From NCBI GenBank assembly GCA_002900995.3, contig PJEW03000022.1:1-63314 (forward strand): 63,314 bases of DNA. Direction: 5' to 3'. This document shows, one piece after another, positions 23,897 to 32,702 of this stretch. A program made the translations under genes and the position numbers. The DNA is from Ganoderma boninense (Eukaryota > Basidiomycota > Agaricomycetes > Polyporales > Polyporaceae). The notes below the pieces were generated by a model. The model was not told the origin of the DNA. It did no database searches and was given only the letters and a program-made list of their open reading frames with translations. How positions within the stretch are numbered: position 1 is the first letter of the stretch; each line of letters begins with the position of its first letter.

Positions 23897-26800
23897 TCAC
23901 GATCGAGTCTTCTTGTTGAGAGGGCCAGGAGCGTCGGGATGTGTCGAATGAAACTTTTGCAGCACTTTTGGCGCATTTGCTAGATCCGACACGTCTTCCC
24001 AGCTATCGTGTTCAGGGCCCCAGCCCTTCCAGTGAACAAGATACTGCAGTTTCTTCCACCGCCCATACCGACACGACTCTAACACTTCCTCTACTTCGTA
24101 CTCTTCCTCTCCTTCCACTTCAAGGGCTGCAGGTTCAGGGGGATGCCGACCGGGGAGTTGGCTTTCTTTGTGTGGGTGTAGGAGTGTCACATGGAACACT
24201 GGGTGGAGCCCCATGTCTTTGGGGAGCTTGAGCTCGTAAGCCAAGTTGCCCACCTTGCGCTTGACAGGGTACGGGCCAGCGTACCGGTCCACCAGTTTCC
24301 GAGAGACTCCAGGAACCCGGAAGTTCCTCGTGTCGAGCCACACCTTCTGACCCTCCTTGAACTCTGGAGCAGCGGAGACATAGCGATCGTAGTACTCCTT
24401 CATCCGCTCTGCTGCCAGGGTTAAGGCTGAGGTCGCATCCTCCCTTGCCTGCCGCAACTCCTCCCTTCGTTCATCTGCCATAGGCACCGTGGTGGATAGC
24501 ATCGGAACGTGGAACTGAGGTTCATAGCCGTACATGAGGTAAAACGGCGAGTACCCTGTGGATGAATGTACGCGCGAGTTGAAGCAGTATTCTGCTGTTG
24601 GCAGCCACTTGACCCAATCGTCGCGGCGCCTTGAGCAGTACATCCGTAGGTACGCCTCTATCTCCTGGTTCCATCGCTCTGACTGTCCATCCGTCTGCGG
24701 GTGGTAGGCTGTGGACAACGCGCTTTCTATGTCGAGGCCTTTAAGGATTGCACGGAAGAGCTTGCTAGAGAACTGGGGCCCCCGATCAGAGATGATCTTA
24801 CGCGGGAGTCCATGTAGGCGGAACCATTCTCTAATGAAGTTGTCTGCAGTCCCTTCCGTGTCGATCTCCTCAGTGCATGGAATAAGGTGAATCATCTTTC
24901 CATGCCGATCAGCAATAAGCTGGAGCGCGTTGTATCCATCCACCTCCGGCAATCCAGTAATGAAGTCACAGGTAACTACTTGGCCTGGGCCGTCCGGGAT
25001 CTTGTTGGGTTGAAGGGGACCGTGTGGCTTCGCATGTGAAGTCTTGCCACGGCAACAATTGTTGCAGGTCTCAACGTAATCCTTAATGAACTTTGCCATG
25101 CCCGGCCACCAGTAGTTCCGTGTAACCAACTCTACCGTCTTTGCCTGGCCAGGGTGTCCAGCAGGCGGGAGGTCATGGTGAATGTGCACTATCTCTGCTC
25201 GGAGCGTGTCGTCTTTGGGAACATAAACTCGGCCGCGGTAGAGCAGCAGGCCTTGTTCTGTGTTCCAGTCCACCAAATCATTCTGTAGACGTGCTTGCCC
25301 TAGCTTATCGAGCTTGCTGAGTGCCTCTGCGACCTCCTGCTCACGCTCTCCACATTCTCGAATGCGGCGGAGCAGTGCCTTCTCTGGTACCACTGACATG
25401 TGCCCTCTCTTGGCTGCCAGTACTCGGAAGCGATCGGGTTGCAACATGACTCGGTTCAGGTTGTCATCGGCGTCATCCTTCTGGTGATCAGGCCTGCGCG
25501 ACAGCGCATCTGCCCTACCGTTGGAGGTGCCTGGCTTGTGTGCAATGACAAAGTCGAACCGTGACAGATAGAGAGCCCAACGTGCCTGCCTGCGTGTGAG
25601 GTTTTGTGCGGCCTTCCAGTACTCGAGATTCTTGTGGTCCGACTGGATCTCGAACACACTGGGAAGACCCTCGAGGTAGTGGCGCCAGGCCTGCAGGGCA
25701 CGGATGATAGCGAGCATCTCCTTGTCATAGATCTCGTAGTTGCGTTCCGCATCGCTCATTGACTCAGAGTGGAAAGCCACAGGGTGCCATTTGCCATCCT
25801 CCCCCTCCTGAGACAGAACCGCACCAGTAGCATACCCGGATGCATCGACTTCAATGCGGGTTTTGCGGTCTGGGTCGTACATGCTCAGGACAGGGCTTTC
25901 AGTGAAACGACGTTTGAGCTCATCGAATGCTGATTGCTCTTCGGCACCCCATTGCCAGGGAGCATTACCCGTGAGACGGTCAAGAGGTTTGCATACTGCA
26001 CTGAAGTCCTTAATGAACCGCCTGTAGAAATTCGCGAAACCGCGGAACTTCCGTACATCTGAGGCGTTCTGAGGGACAGGCCATTCTGCGATACCCCTGA
26101 CCTTCACTGGGTCCATCTCCACACGGTTCTCCGAGACGAGCACACCTAGGTACTCAACCTTGGGCTGTTCGAATTCGCACTTCTCTGGCTTGCAGAACAG
26201 GTCGTGCTCCGCCAGACGCTTCAGGACCTCACGCACCAATGTGCGGTGTTCCTCGATGTTGTTGGTGAATATGAGGATGTCGTCGAGGTAGATAGTGATT
26301 TTGCCGAGTATGATGAGGTCCTTGAAGATGTCGTTCATGAGCGCAGAGAATGTACTGGGCAAGTTGGCCAGTCCGAAGTACATCATGTTCGGTTCGAACA
26401 GTCCGCGGTTGGTAACAAAGGCAGCCTTCCATTCATCACCGGTCTTGATCCGCACATTGTTGTACCCCCAACGGATGTCAAGCTTTGTAAAGTACTTGGC
26501 CCTCTTGAGTCGATCCATCAAGTCCGACACCAACGGCAGTGGGTATCGGTTCTTAATGGTGATGTCGTTCAATCGCCGGTAGTCCTGTACAGGACGTAGG
26601 CTGCCGTCCTTCTTTTTAACGAAGAAGAACGGTGATGACATCGGTGACTTCGACTCTTGAATATAACCTTTGGCCAAGTTCTCACTAAGGAACTTGTCAA
26701 GCTCGACCTGCTCGCTGGGAGACAGGGGGTACACCTTGGAATGGAACATTCTAGCATCTGGTACGAGTTCTATAGCATGGTCGTAGGGTCCGTGCTCAGG

Positions 26801-27667
26801 TAGACGTTCAGACGCCTCTTTCGAGAACACACGCAGATACTCGTGGTACTGGGGAGGTACAATCTCTTCGACAGGACGGACTTCCTTCTTCTGGTACTCT
26901 TGTTCAGCGAGCTGTTGAGAGTACGTGTAGCTCGCTGACACAAAGATCTTAGGGGTACCTCGAAGTCGTCGTCCATCTTCCAGTGCATTGAGAAGAGACT
27001 CCTCAGTGCCATCCCATTCCGGCAGAAAACCTGGTGGTGGAGGCCTATCTTCCTCCTCCTCCTCGACCATTACGGCCGTGCATATCCTACCCATCATCTT
27101 TGCCTTCCGCACCCGCCGAGAACCGTTGTGCGCCATAAGCCGTACCTCCGTATCACGCGCTTTGGTCTCAACAGGTTTGGATGCCTTCCGATGAGTCGGA
27201 CATGCCTCTGGACATCTCGATAGGCGCAGTGAGCCACGTTCCCAGTCTACTTCAGGGTTGTGCTCGCGCAGCCAGTCCAGGCCAATGATCACATCCTCTT
27301 CTCCTATGTCTGTCACCACAAACACCACCATCTCTCGGTGGTCTCCAATCGCCATATCCAACACGGCGACCTCCGTGATCGTCCCATCACGGTTCTCAGT
27401 ACCATCTATGTTGTACAGAGGGATTGGCCTTGCCAACTTCCTCGTCGTAACCTGGTTCTTCTCTACGAACCGTCTATGTAAAAACTTAGTAGTAGCTCCA
27501 CTATCTACCATTGCTACTATGTCCTTATGTCGCTGCTTGCCGATCAACCGTACCGGTATATGAAAGTGTTGGCCACTATGATTTACTTCATATACAAACG
27601 CGGAACTCAGTACAGAAAATCGACTATTACTACAAGAGCCGGCACGCGCAGCGTCCAGTGCGGCTCT
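23897..27667 (-). CDS. pol: Pol of Gypsy element 1: PR-RT-RH-IN-chromodomain
   Basis: The frame opens without a stop at the end of gag and lies in the -1 frame relative to it, so expression by -1 frameshift near GAAAAGAAGGAG is plausible. Order: aspartic protease (AMVDSGATTKFL), reverse transcriptase with KLDIRWGYNNVRI and catalytic YLDD, RNase H (VDASGYATGAVL, then SDHKNLEYW), integrase zinc-binding HHCC (HHDLPPAGHPG then CNNC), integrase core with all three acids (TCDFITGLP, SDRGPQF, SERWNQE), and a C-terminal chromodomain (YEVEEVLESCR, YLVHWKGWGPEHDSWE) that guides integration to marked chromatin in this family. About 1,216 residues from the first ATG at 27547 to the stop at 23897; no internal stop. 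It appears capable of function. Confidence 0.95.
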   Translation of the reverse strand, partial: RAALDAARAGSCSNSRFSVLSSAFVYEVNHSGQHFHIPVRLIGKQRHKDIVAMVDSGATTKFLHRRFVEKNQVTTRKLARPIPLYNIDGTENRDGTITEVAVLDMAIGDHREMVVFVVTDIGEEDVIIGLDWLREHNPEVDWERGSLRLSRCPEACPTHRKASKPVETKARDTEVRLMAHNGSRRVRKAKMMGRICTAVMVEEEEEDRPPPPGFLPEWDGTEESLLNALEDGRRLRGTPKIFVSASYTYSQQLAEQEYQKKEVRPVEEIVPPQYHEYLRVFSKEASERLPEHGPYDHAIELVPDARMFHSKVYPLSPSEQVELDKFLSENLAKGYIQESKSPMSSPFFFVKKKDGSLRPVQDYRRLNDITIKNRYPLPLVSDLMDRLKRAKYFTKLDIRWGYNNVRIKTGDEWKAAFVTNRGLFEPNMMYFGLANLPSTFSALMNDIFKDLIILGKITIYLDDILIFTNNIEEHRTLVREVLKRLAEHDLFCKPEKCEFEQPKVEYLGVLVSENRVEMDPVKVRGIAEWPVPQNASDVRKFRGFANFYRRFIKDFSAVCKPLDRLTGNAPWQWGAEEQSAFDELKRRFTESPVLSMYDPDRKTRIEVDASGYATGAVLSQEGEDGKWHPVAFHSESMSDAERNYEIYDKEMLAIIRALQAWRHYLEGLPSVFEIQSDHKNLEYWKAAQNLTRRQARWALYLSRFDFVIAHKPGTSNGRADALSRRPDHQKDDADDNLNRVMLQPDRFRVLAAKRGHMSVVPEKALLRRIRECGEREQEVAEALSKLDKLGQARLQNDLVDWNTEQGLLLYRGRVYVPKDDTLRAEIVHIHHDLPPAGHPGQAKTVELVTRNYWWPGMAKFIKDYVETCNNCCRGKTSHAKPHGPLQPNKIPDGPGQVVTCDFITGLPEVDGYNALQLIADRHGKMIHLIPCTEEIDTEGTADNFIREWFRLHGLPRKIISDRGPQFSSKLFRAILKGLDIESALSTAYHPQTDGQSERWNQEIEAYLRMYCSRRRDDWVKWLPTAEYCFNSRVHSSTGYSPFYLMYGYEPQFHVPMLSTTVPMADERREELRQAREDATSALTLAAERMKEYYDRYVSAAPEFKEGQKVWLDTRNFRVPGVSRKLVDRYAGPYPVKRKVGNLAYELKLPKDMGLHPVFHVTLLHPHKESQLPGRHPPEPAALEVEGEEEYEVEEVLESCRYGRWKKLQYLVHWKGWGPEHDSWEDVSDLANAPKVLQKFHSTHPDAPGPLNKKTRS

Positions 27668-27669
27668 GA

Positions 27670-29004
27670 TCAGAAACCCTCCTTCTTTTCAGCGGCCGAA
27701 AGGGCCGCCAGCTTCTCCTCCATCGCCTTAACCTGGGCCTGGAGAGCCGCCACTTCCGTAGTCGTGGTGGACGAGGAAGCAGCCTTCTGTCCTCCTGCCT
27801 TAAGCTTCGGGCATTCGACAGTGCGGTGTCCGGGTTGACCACAGCTGTAGCAGTTCCCGGTAAACGGCTTCTTCCCTGTAGCAGCTGCCTTCTCTCCCTT
27901 CTTCTTCCACCCAAACGACTTCGGGCGTTCCTCCTCTCTAGTGGCAAGGTTCTGGTCGAGCGACAGTGCCACCTTCTGAATTTTCGTGAGGTCGGAGATG
28001 TCGTGGGCAGTGGTAGCGAAGACATCCTTGAGTCTGGGAGGCAACCCCTCGCGGTACCGTTCACGCTTGTCTGCGTCACTGAAGCTGGTCCGGGCCGCGA
28101 TGGCGTTAAACTGCACCGTGTACTCCTTGACGGTGCCAACCTTGTGGTACGCCTTGCAAAGCTTAACCAGCTCAGCGACGGCAGCTTCCTTGTCGTCCGC
28201 TGCGCAGAAATGGGCCTTGAAGGCCGTTTCAAAGGCATTGAAGTCTGCCCAAGGACTTTTCGTGGTCGCGAGGGTCACGATGTGAGGCCCTGCCCAGTCT
28301 GCCGCTCCCTCGGTAAGCTTGCTCAGGACCGTCATCCATGTGACGACGGGGTCCAGGCCAGGGGCTGCTGTTGTCAGAGTGTTGTAGTAGATCCTGGCTG
28401 CAGACACGAAGTGTAGACCATCTTGAGCAGTTTTTCCATCGTATGTGGAGGGAGCGATTTGGGAGAGGAGTTTGGAGACATCGAATGGCGGGAGAGTGGT
28501 CATGACGGGTGAGGACGATCGGCTGGATGAGGACGATAAAGAGGGTTGTGGAGTGTTGAGATTGACGGTTTCTCGTTTGGGTTGCGGTTCGAGCTTAACT
28601 TCAGGCTTCGCTTCTACCTTTGGAAGTTTAGAGCTCGAGGCAACAGGGGATGAAGTGACTCGCTGCTGGGCGAGTTCGAGGGCTGTCTGAAGAGGAATTG
28701 CTCCCAAACGTGGAGAGCCGGAGGGGGTCGCAGTAGGTGTTGGCTTGCGGCTGGTTGGACGTGAGGGTGCACGGGATGGAACCCGTGAAGATGGCTTGGA
28801 TGGGGGACGAGAGGCTGGTCTGGACGCGGGGTTCTGGGTGGCGACTATCGCCGCCTGACGAGCTGGGGGGCGTCCTGGATCTCGAGGTGCAGGTGCTGGT
28901 GGGTTTGCGATCTTCGCACGGATTAGGACTTCCTGTTCTTTGGTGGTGAGGAGTCTAGGGGCGATGCCTTCGCGAGTTTCAAGAGTATCGTCGAATGTGT
29001 GTGA
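27670..29004 (-). CDS. gag: Gag of Gypsy element 1 (5' end unclear)
   Basis: This nucleocapsid/capsid protein has a Pro/Ser/Arg-r ich N-terminal part (repeated PSR/PTSR), a retrotransposon-gag helical region (WMTVLSKLTEGAADWAGP to REGLPPRLKDVF) and one CCHC zinc knuckle CYSCGQPGHRTVEC near the end, then a short coiled coil and stop at 27670-27672. The frame is open from 29004, but its first ATG is only at 28503. Upstream of a TGA at 29005-29007 the same frame still reads like protein (ARFNVACQAWGHIF, WDEDKQAWYCCEEQ), which suggests a longer Gag whose N-terminus is closed by TGA and a TAG further up. Thus Gag may be damaged, or start elsewhere. Confidence 0.85.
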   Translation of the reverse strand, partial: SHTFDDTLETREGIAPRLLTTKEQEVLIRAKIANPPAPAPRDPGRPPARQAAIVATQNPASRPASRPPSKPSSRVPSRAPSRPTSRKPTPTATPSGSPRLGAIPLQTALELAQQRVTSSPVASSSKLPKVEAKPEVKLEPQPKRETVNLNTPQPSLSSSSSRSSSPVMTTLPPFDVSKLLSQIAPSTYDGKTAQDGLHFVSAARIYYNTLTTAAPGLDPVVTWMTVLSKLTEGAADWAGPHIVTLATTKSPWADFNAFETAFKAHFCAADDKEAAVAELVKLCKAYHKVGTVKEYTVQFNAIAARTSFSDADKRERYREGLPPRLKDVFATTAHDISDLTKIQKVALSLDQNLATREEERPKSFGWKKKGEKAAATGKKPFTGNCYSCGQPGHRTVECPKLKAGGQKAASSSTTTTEVAALQAQVKAMEEKLAALSAAEKKEGF

Positions 29005-29493
29005 TCAGTGGGGGCACGGTTGCTCCTCGCAGCAGTACCAGGCTTGCTTATCTTCGTCCCAGTACTCGTCCTGTACCGCAGTGGGGTGAAATATGTGTCC
29101 CCAGGCTTGGCAAGCCACGTTGAATCTCGCTTCCTTATCCTAGGAATGAAACGGCAGGTGCACGATCCAACACTGTCTGCTCAGCCTCCTCGGCCTATTG
29201 CTGTGTCTTAGCCCAAGGGTGTTCTGCCTTGGCTTTGTTTCGCCGCCTTTCTCTAGCCTCCCACACCGTGAGGCGGACCACTTCTGTCAGTACCGGGGTC
29301 TTGTGTTAGGAGCTTTCCGCATACTGTACCACTTGGGAGTGGCAAGCCTCAGGTTGCGCCGAGACCACGTCCGATGGTGTGACTAGAGCGCGTACTACGC
29401 TAGGCCAACACAGAGGATCAAAGTGTGTACCGTACGAGAGGGAAAAGAAAGGAAAGGGAGTACGCCGGTGCTCGTGTAGAAGTTTCGACCTAA

Positions 29494-29953
29494 TGTTACG
29501 ACTGGCTGTCGAGTAAGATCAGGGAGGAGGCTTACAAGACGAGCAAGGGCGTCGACGAGCACTTGTGCAGCGAGAGCGGAGCAGGGCTCGACAGTCAGGC
29601 TGGAGACAAGATGTATTGAGCGAGTAACTAACGAGCGAGAATACAGCGAGGCTTACCTGGAGACAAGAGGTCGAAACTGAGGTCTCCAGGTAGCAAAGTA
29701 CAGGCCTTATATACATGTAACGGACAATGGGAACCATGGACAATAGGTAACTATGGACACGGGAACCAGTGGGAGAACAATGGTATGTAGTACAATGACG
29801 ACGGGAACAATGGGTAACAGGAGTTATTGTACTGCGAGAACAAGGGACAGGTTTGCTAAACAACGGAGGACAATAAGGACGACGCGGGAGGCAAACAGTC
29901 CGAAAAGGGAAAGAGAGACGCCGGGGTAGGCGCCGAGCGTGCTGTTCATGACA
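29494..29953 (-). repeat. 5' LTR of Gypsy element 1
   Basis: 460 bp; in element orientation it starts TGTCATGAACAGCACG and ends CCAGTCGTAACA. It is followed inside by TTAGGTCGAAACTTC, the likely primer-binding region. Confidence 0.95.
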
Positions 29954-30328
29954 TCGGACCTCTTGCCGGGGGGGTGGTCTTCTGCATGCGCTCTTTCTTG
30001 GGGGCTTCTTTGGGTGGAGTCGACGTCTTCGTTCACTTGCAGGATGCAGGCATGGAGGGACCTGGGTCGCGCCGTTAGTTTCCACCTGATGACACTATGA
30101 AAACTGGTGGGCACTTACTCGCCGGCCGCTTCATCAGTGCATGCTGAGGATGGGCCGCCTCAGGCGCAGTTTTGATGGCCGCCTCGGGCGAAGCCGCTGC
30201 TGAAGATCCTGGGCAGGAGCGGAGGTCAGCGCTCAACCCCACTCGTGCAGCGGATGGCACTCACCCAGCTTCATGCGCGGGGCGACGTCACCCGTGGACT
30301 GGCGAGCTGTCTGTTTGGTCCGCGCCAT

Positions 30329-30870
30329 AGCAAGAACCAGTCCCACGAGATGTGAGGACAGCGTAAGAAGGCCCGAAGGCATCTTTGCCACGCTTAAATG
30401 CAACGTGCCAGCGTGGCAAGTGGCTGTGTTCGGGGCGATCCCTGAAAACACCTGGCCAGTTCGAACATCAGCGTCTGATGAGTGCCGCTGGCATGTTCTT
30501 GCTGAACACCAGGTCGCATACGACTCTCCCCGACCCCCTCACGAACCTTGCGACTCTGCTCTACTCTCTCACCATTCTCTGAGAACTAGCTCTCCTGCGG
30601 ATCTGCTCGAATCCCTCACCGTACCTCCCTGGACGTTATCTGGTGCTTTTGTGATATCCTGGCTCAACTTAGTCGACATCACTTTTGAACATTCTGCCTG
30701 CTACCTCTTGCAAGTCCGGTTGCATTACACGTGGCCCTCAACACTCGTGGCCTGGAGTACCGGACGATTGGGGAGCAGTGTAGGGACTGGCCGACGCAGG
30801 ATGATGGACGGATGTGCAGGTATGTCTTCGTCATTAGAAACATTTTGTGCGCATTGGATTCGCGAGTTCT
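30329..30870. other. upstream region of H3-mimic gene
   Basis: No gene is recognised. On the minus strand this is the promoter side of the H3-mimic gene. A GCCACGCTTAAATGC / GCCAGCGTGGCAAG inverted motif lies near 30388-30422. Confidence 0.4.
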
Positions 30871-31200
30871 GGCGTGCACTGTGGGGTGTGGATGTGTCCC
30901 CTCGAGATGCGTGTCTCGAGGGGCTGTCGGTGCCGTCTTTTCCGAGCTCTGGCGTGCACCGTGTGGTGTGGATGTGTCCCCTCGAAATGTGTGTCTCGAG
31001 GGGCTGTCGGCGCCGTCTTTTCCGAGTTCTGGCGTGCACCGTGTGGTGTGGACGTGTCCCCTCGAAATGCGTGTCTCGAGGGGCTGTCAGCGCCGCTATT
31101 TTTCGTGCTCTGGCGTGCACCGTGGGGTGTGGATTTGTCCTCTTGAGATGCGTGTCTCGAGGGGCTGTCGGCACTGTCTTCATCGAGCTCTGGCGTGCAG
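30871..31200. repeat. 80-bp tandem repeat, about four units
   Basis: Units start GGCGTGCAC at 30871, 30951, 31031, about 31112 and about 31192, so the period is 80-81 bp. Each unit contains a perfect or near-perfect hairpin, CCCCTCGAGA then 6 nt then TCTCGAGGGG. Because 80 is not a multiple of three, all frames look open; the long frames here are artefacts of the repeat. Confidence 0.9.
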
Positions 31201-31367
31201 CACCGGCCTGATATCTCCGCACTGATGTTCATTTAGCATTACCTAAGCCCTGTTCTAGCCACTGTGATAATTACATTCATTTACCTACGAGTGTCATTAC
31301 GGAGCGAGGTATATGAGCCGATGGTGCTGAACCCTTGTGCTACACAGTAGCATCTACCCAGCCTATG

Positions 31368-32563
31368 TCAGAACGATGGCTTGAGTGAAGATGTGGTCGA
31401 GATGATGTGTATTTGCTTACCTTCGACAGGGCTGCGTCGTGATTCGGACCGTCCAGGGGATGCAAGTAGAGCATCTACCAGGTTGATGTTCAGGGGAAGT
31501 ACGTCATCGCACTTTTGGCAGTCCCCCCAGCAGTTGAATACTGCACCAGGGAATCGCCACGCGATTGTGACTCCGTAAGGCAGCTGGTGACTCCGTCGGA
31601 GCAGCTTGTGCGCATCGGCATCCGCGCGGAAGGGTATGATCAATGTTCCGCTGTCTCCCATGACCCGACCCTGGCTGGTGCAAAGGAATTGGTCGTGTAA
31701 ACATACATGCGCAAGCTCGATTTCATCACATGGCCACCGATCAATATCAGCGAATGGAGGTGGCAGAGGGATGTGGGGGAAACTTGCTGCGTGCTTGTGG
31801 AGCTGAAAACCTTTCGCGACGAGAACTATCAGATGCCATCGCTGCCAATAGTCCATGTACTGTCGCGAGCGGCGCCACGACAGTGTGAGGCCCTGATGAC
31901 GGAGGGTGAGGTACGGATACGCCACGCCGAAGGAATCCGGTGCCAAGTAGTTGATCAGTGCTGTGGTGGGCGTTGCCCTGACCAGGTCACGGAGGGGAGA
32001 TAGACCGTCGGAAATGAAGATCCGGAGCAATCTCCCGCGATCTGTTCGGTACACGGTGTATTCCGTGCTCTTGCGCGGTCCCCTCCGGTCGCGCCAGTAA
32101 AGAGTTTTCATGCTCATGAACTTGGGTAGGTCTTCTTCGAAGAGATCGCAATGGCCAATGGAAACGTAGATGTCGAGCCAAGGAGGTCGAAGCGCAGTGT
32201 CGTGGGTGAGGAATGATAACGCAGCCATGCCGCCTACGATCACATAGTGATCGCGCATAGTGTCCAGAAAGAGGGATGGATCGGGGACGTAGTCGCCTAT
32301 AAGGCTATCCCGACATGCCTCGAAGTGACGATGAACGACAACGTGAAAGGTCCTCGACACGCGGCGCAGACATAGCAAACCAAGCATGTCGAGGGACGTG
32401 GCGACCATGAGGACAAGGTCAAGGGGTAAACTATGCGAGAAGGATGTTAGGGAATTACAAACTCCAAAACGACTGCTCACCTTTCGAGTCCCCCGGGGGA
32501 GCTGGCCATCTTCGCCTGGGTGGTTGCCGAGGTTCCTCGCTGGCTCAGAACTGATGCGATCAT
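31368..32563 (-). CDS. F-box-like protein
   Basis: Exon 1 starts at ATG 32563 (or the better-placed ATG 32509, MASSPGGLES) and ends at donor GTGAGC. The acceptor CTCGCATAG joins ...GGLES to LPLDLVLMVATSLDMLGLL in phase. That segment plus LRRVSRTFHVVV is a typical fungal F-box helix pair, suggesting an SCF ubiquitin-ligase adaptor. The rest (about 300 residues) is a basidiomycete-specific C-terminal region with DHYVIVGGMAALSFL and WLDIYVSIGHC and no catalytic motif I recognise. The 3' end may include one more intron: GTAAGC near 31421 could splice to TCAAG near 31383, changing the last few residues. No disabling mutation is seen. Confidence 0.65.
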
Positions 32564-32702
32564 GCTTGCATTTATACTGTCAACAAATGGACGATCGGGT
32601 GCTTGTGGATAGTGCTAACCGGTTGCTGTCTGTCATTACATGTCAGGAGCCATGTCGCCACCACATTCTAACAACTACAAGAGTATTCTAATAATAACGG
32701 GG

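Larger units (their letters stand above)
23411..29953 (-). mobile_element. Gypsy-type LTR retrotransposon (chromovirus), near intact
   Basis: A complete 6.5-kb element on the minus strand is bounded by two 460-bp LTRs and a perfect 5-bp target duplication TCGGA (23406-23410 and 29954-29958). The LTRs differ at only two positions, both transitions, so insertion was recent. Gag and Pol lie in the right order (Gag, protease, RT, RNase H, integrase, chromodomain), and Pol is uninterrupted over more than 1,200 codons. The polypurine tract AGGAGGGGGGTAT precedes the 3' LTR. It sits in coding exon 3 of the H3-mimic gene. Confidence 0.95.
21718..30328 (-). pseudogene. zinc-finger protein with histone H3-tail mimic N-terminus, split by Gypsy
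   Basis: Exon 1 (30328-30265) starts MARTKQTARQSTGDVAPRMK. It equals the histone H3 tail at 15 of 20 positions, keeping K4, with K9 as Q, K14 as V, K18 as M. Exon 2 is 30208-30119. Exon 3 starts at 30007, is cut at 29954 by the Gypsy element, and continues at 23410; removing the element and one TSD joins ...TTPPARGP to SRPRPSANAAC in frame. Exon 4 (23168-22974) has a finger-like CYMC-CDEC-VCLKH-CPSC array. Later exons carry PGWVTVDVNGARH, RPIVILSIRL, TRLIVFIYTH and, at the end, a CPGC-x-CKKPKC ribbon. A 29-bp tandem duplication (about 21989-22046) shifts the frame and a TAG follows near 21950. Family is an uncharacterised basidiomycete one found near KDZ genes (recollection). The final stop is 21718-21720. 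Confidence 0.75.

Noticed and set aside
30273..31225. Long frames on both strands with repeated motifs such as SGVHRVVWMCPLEM
   Set aside because: They are translations of the 80-bp tandem repeat in several frames; the period is not a multiple of three, so coding is unlikely.
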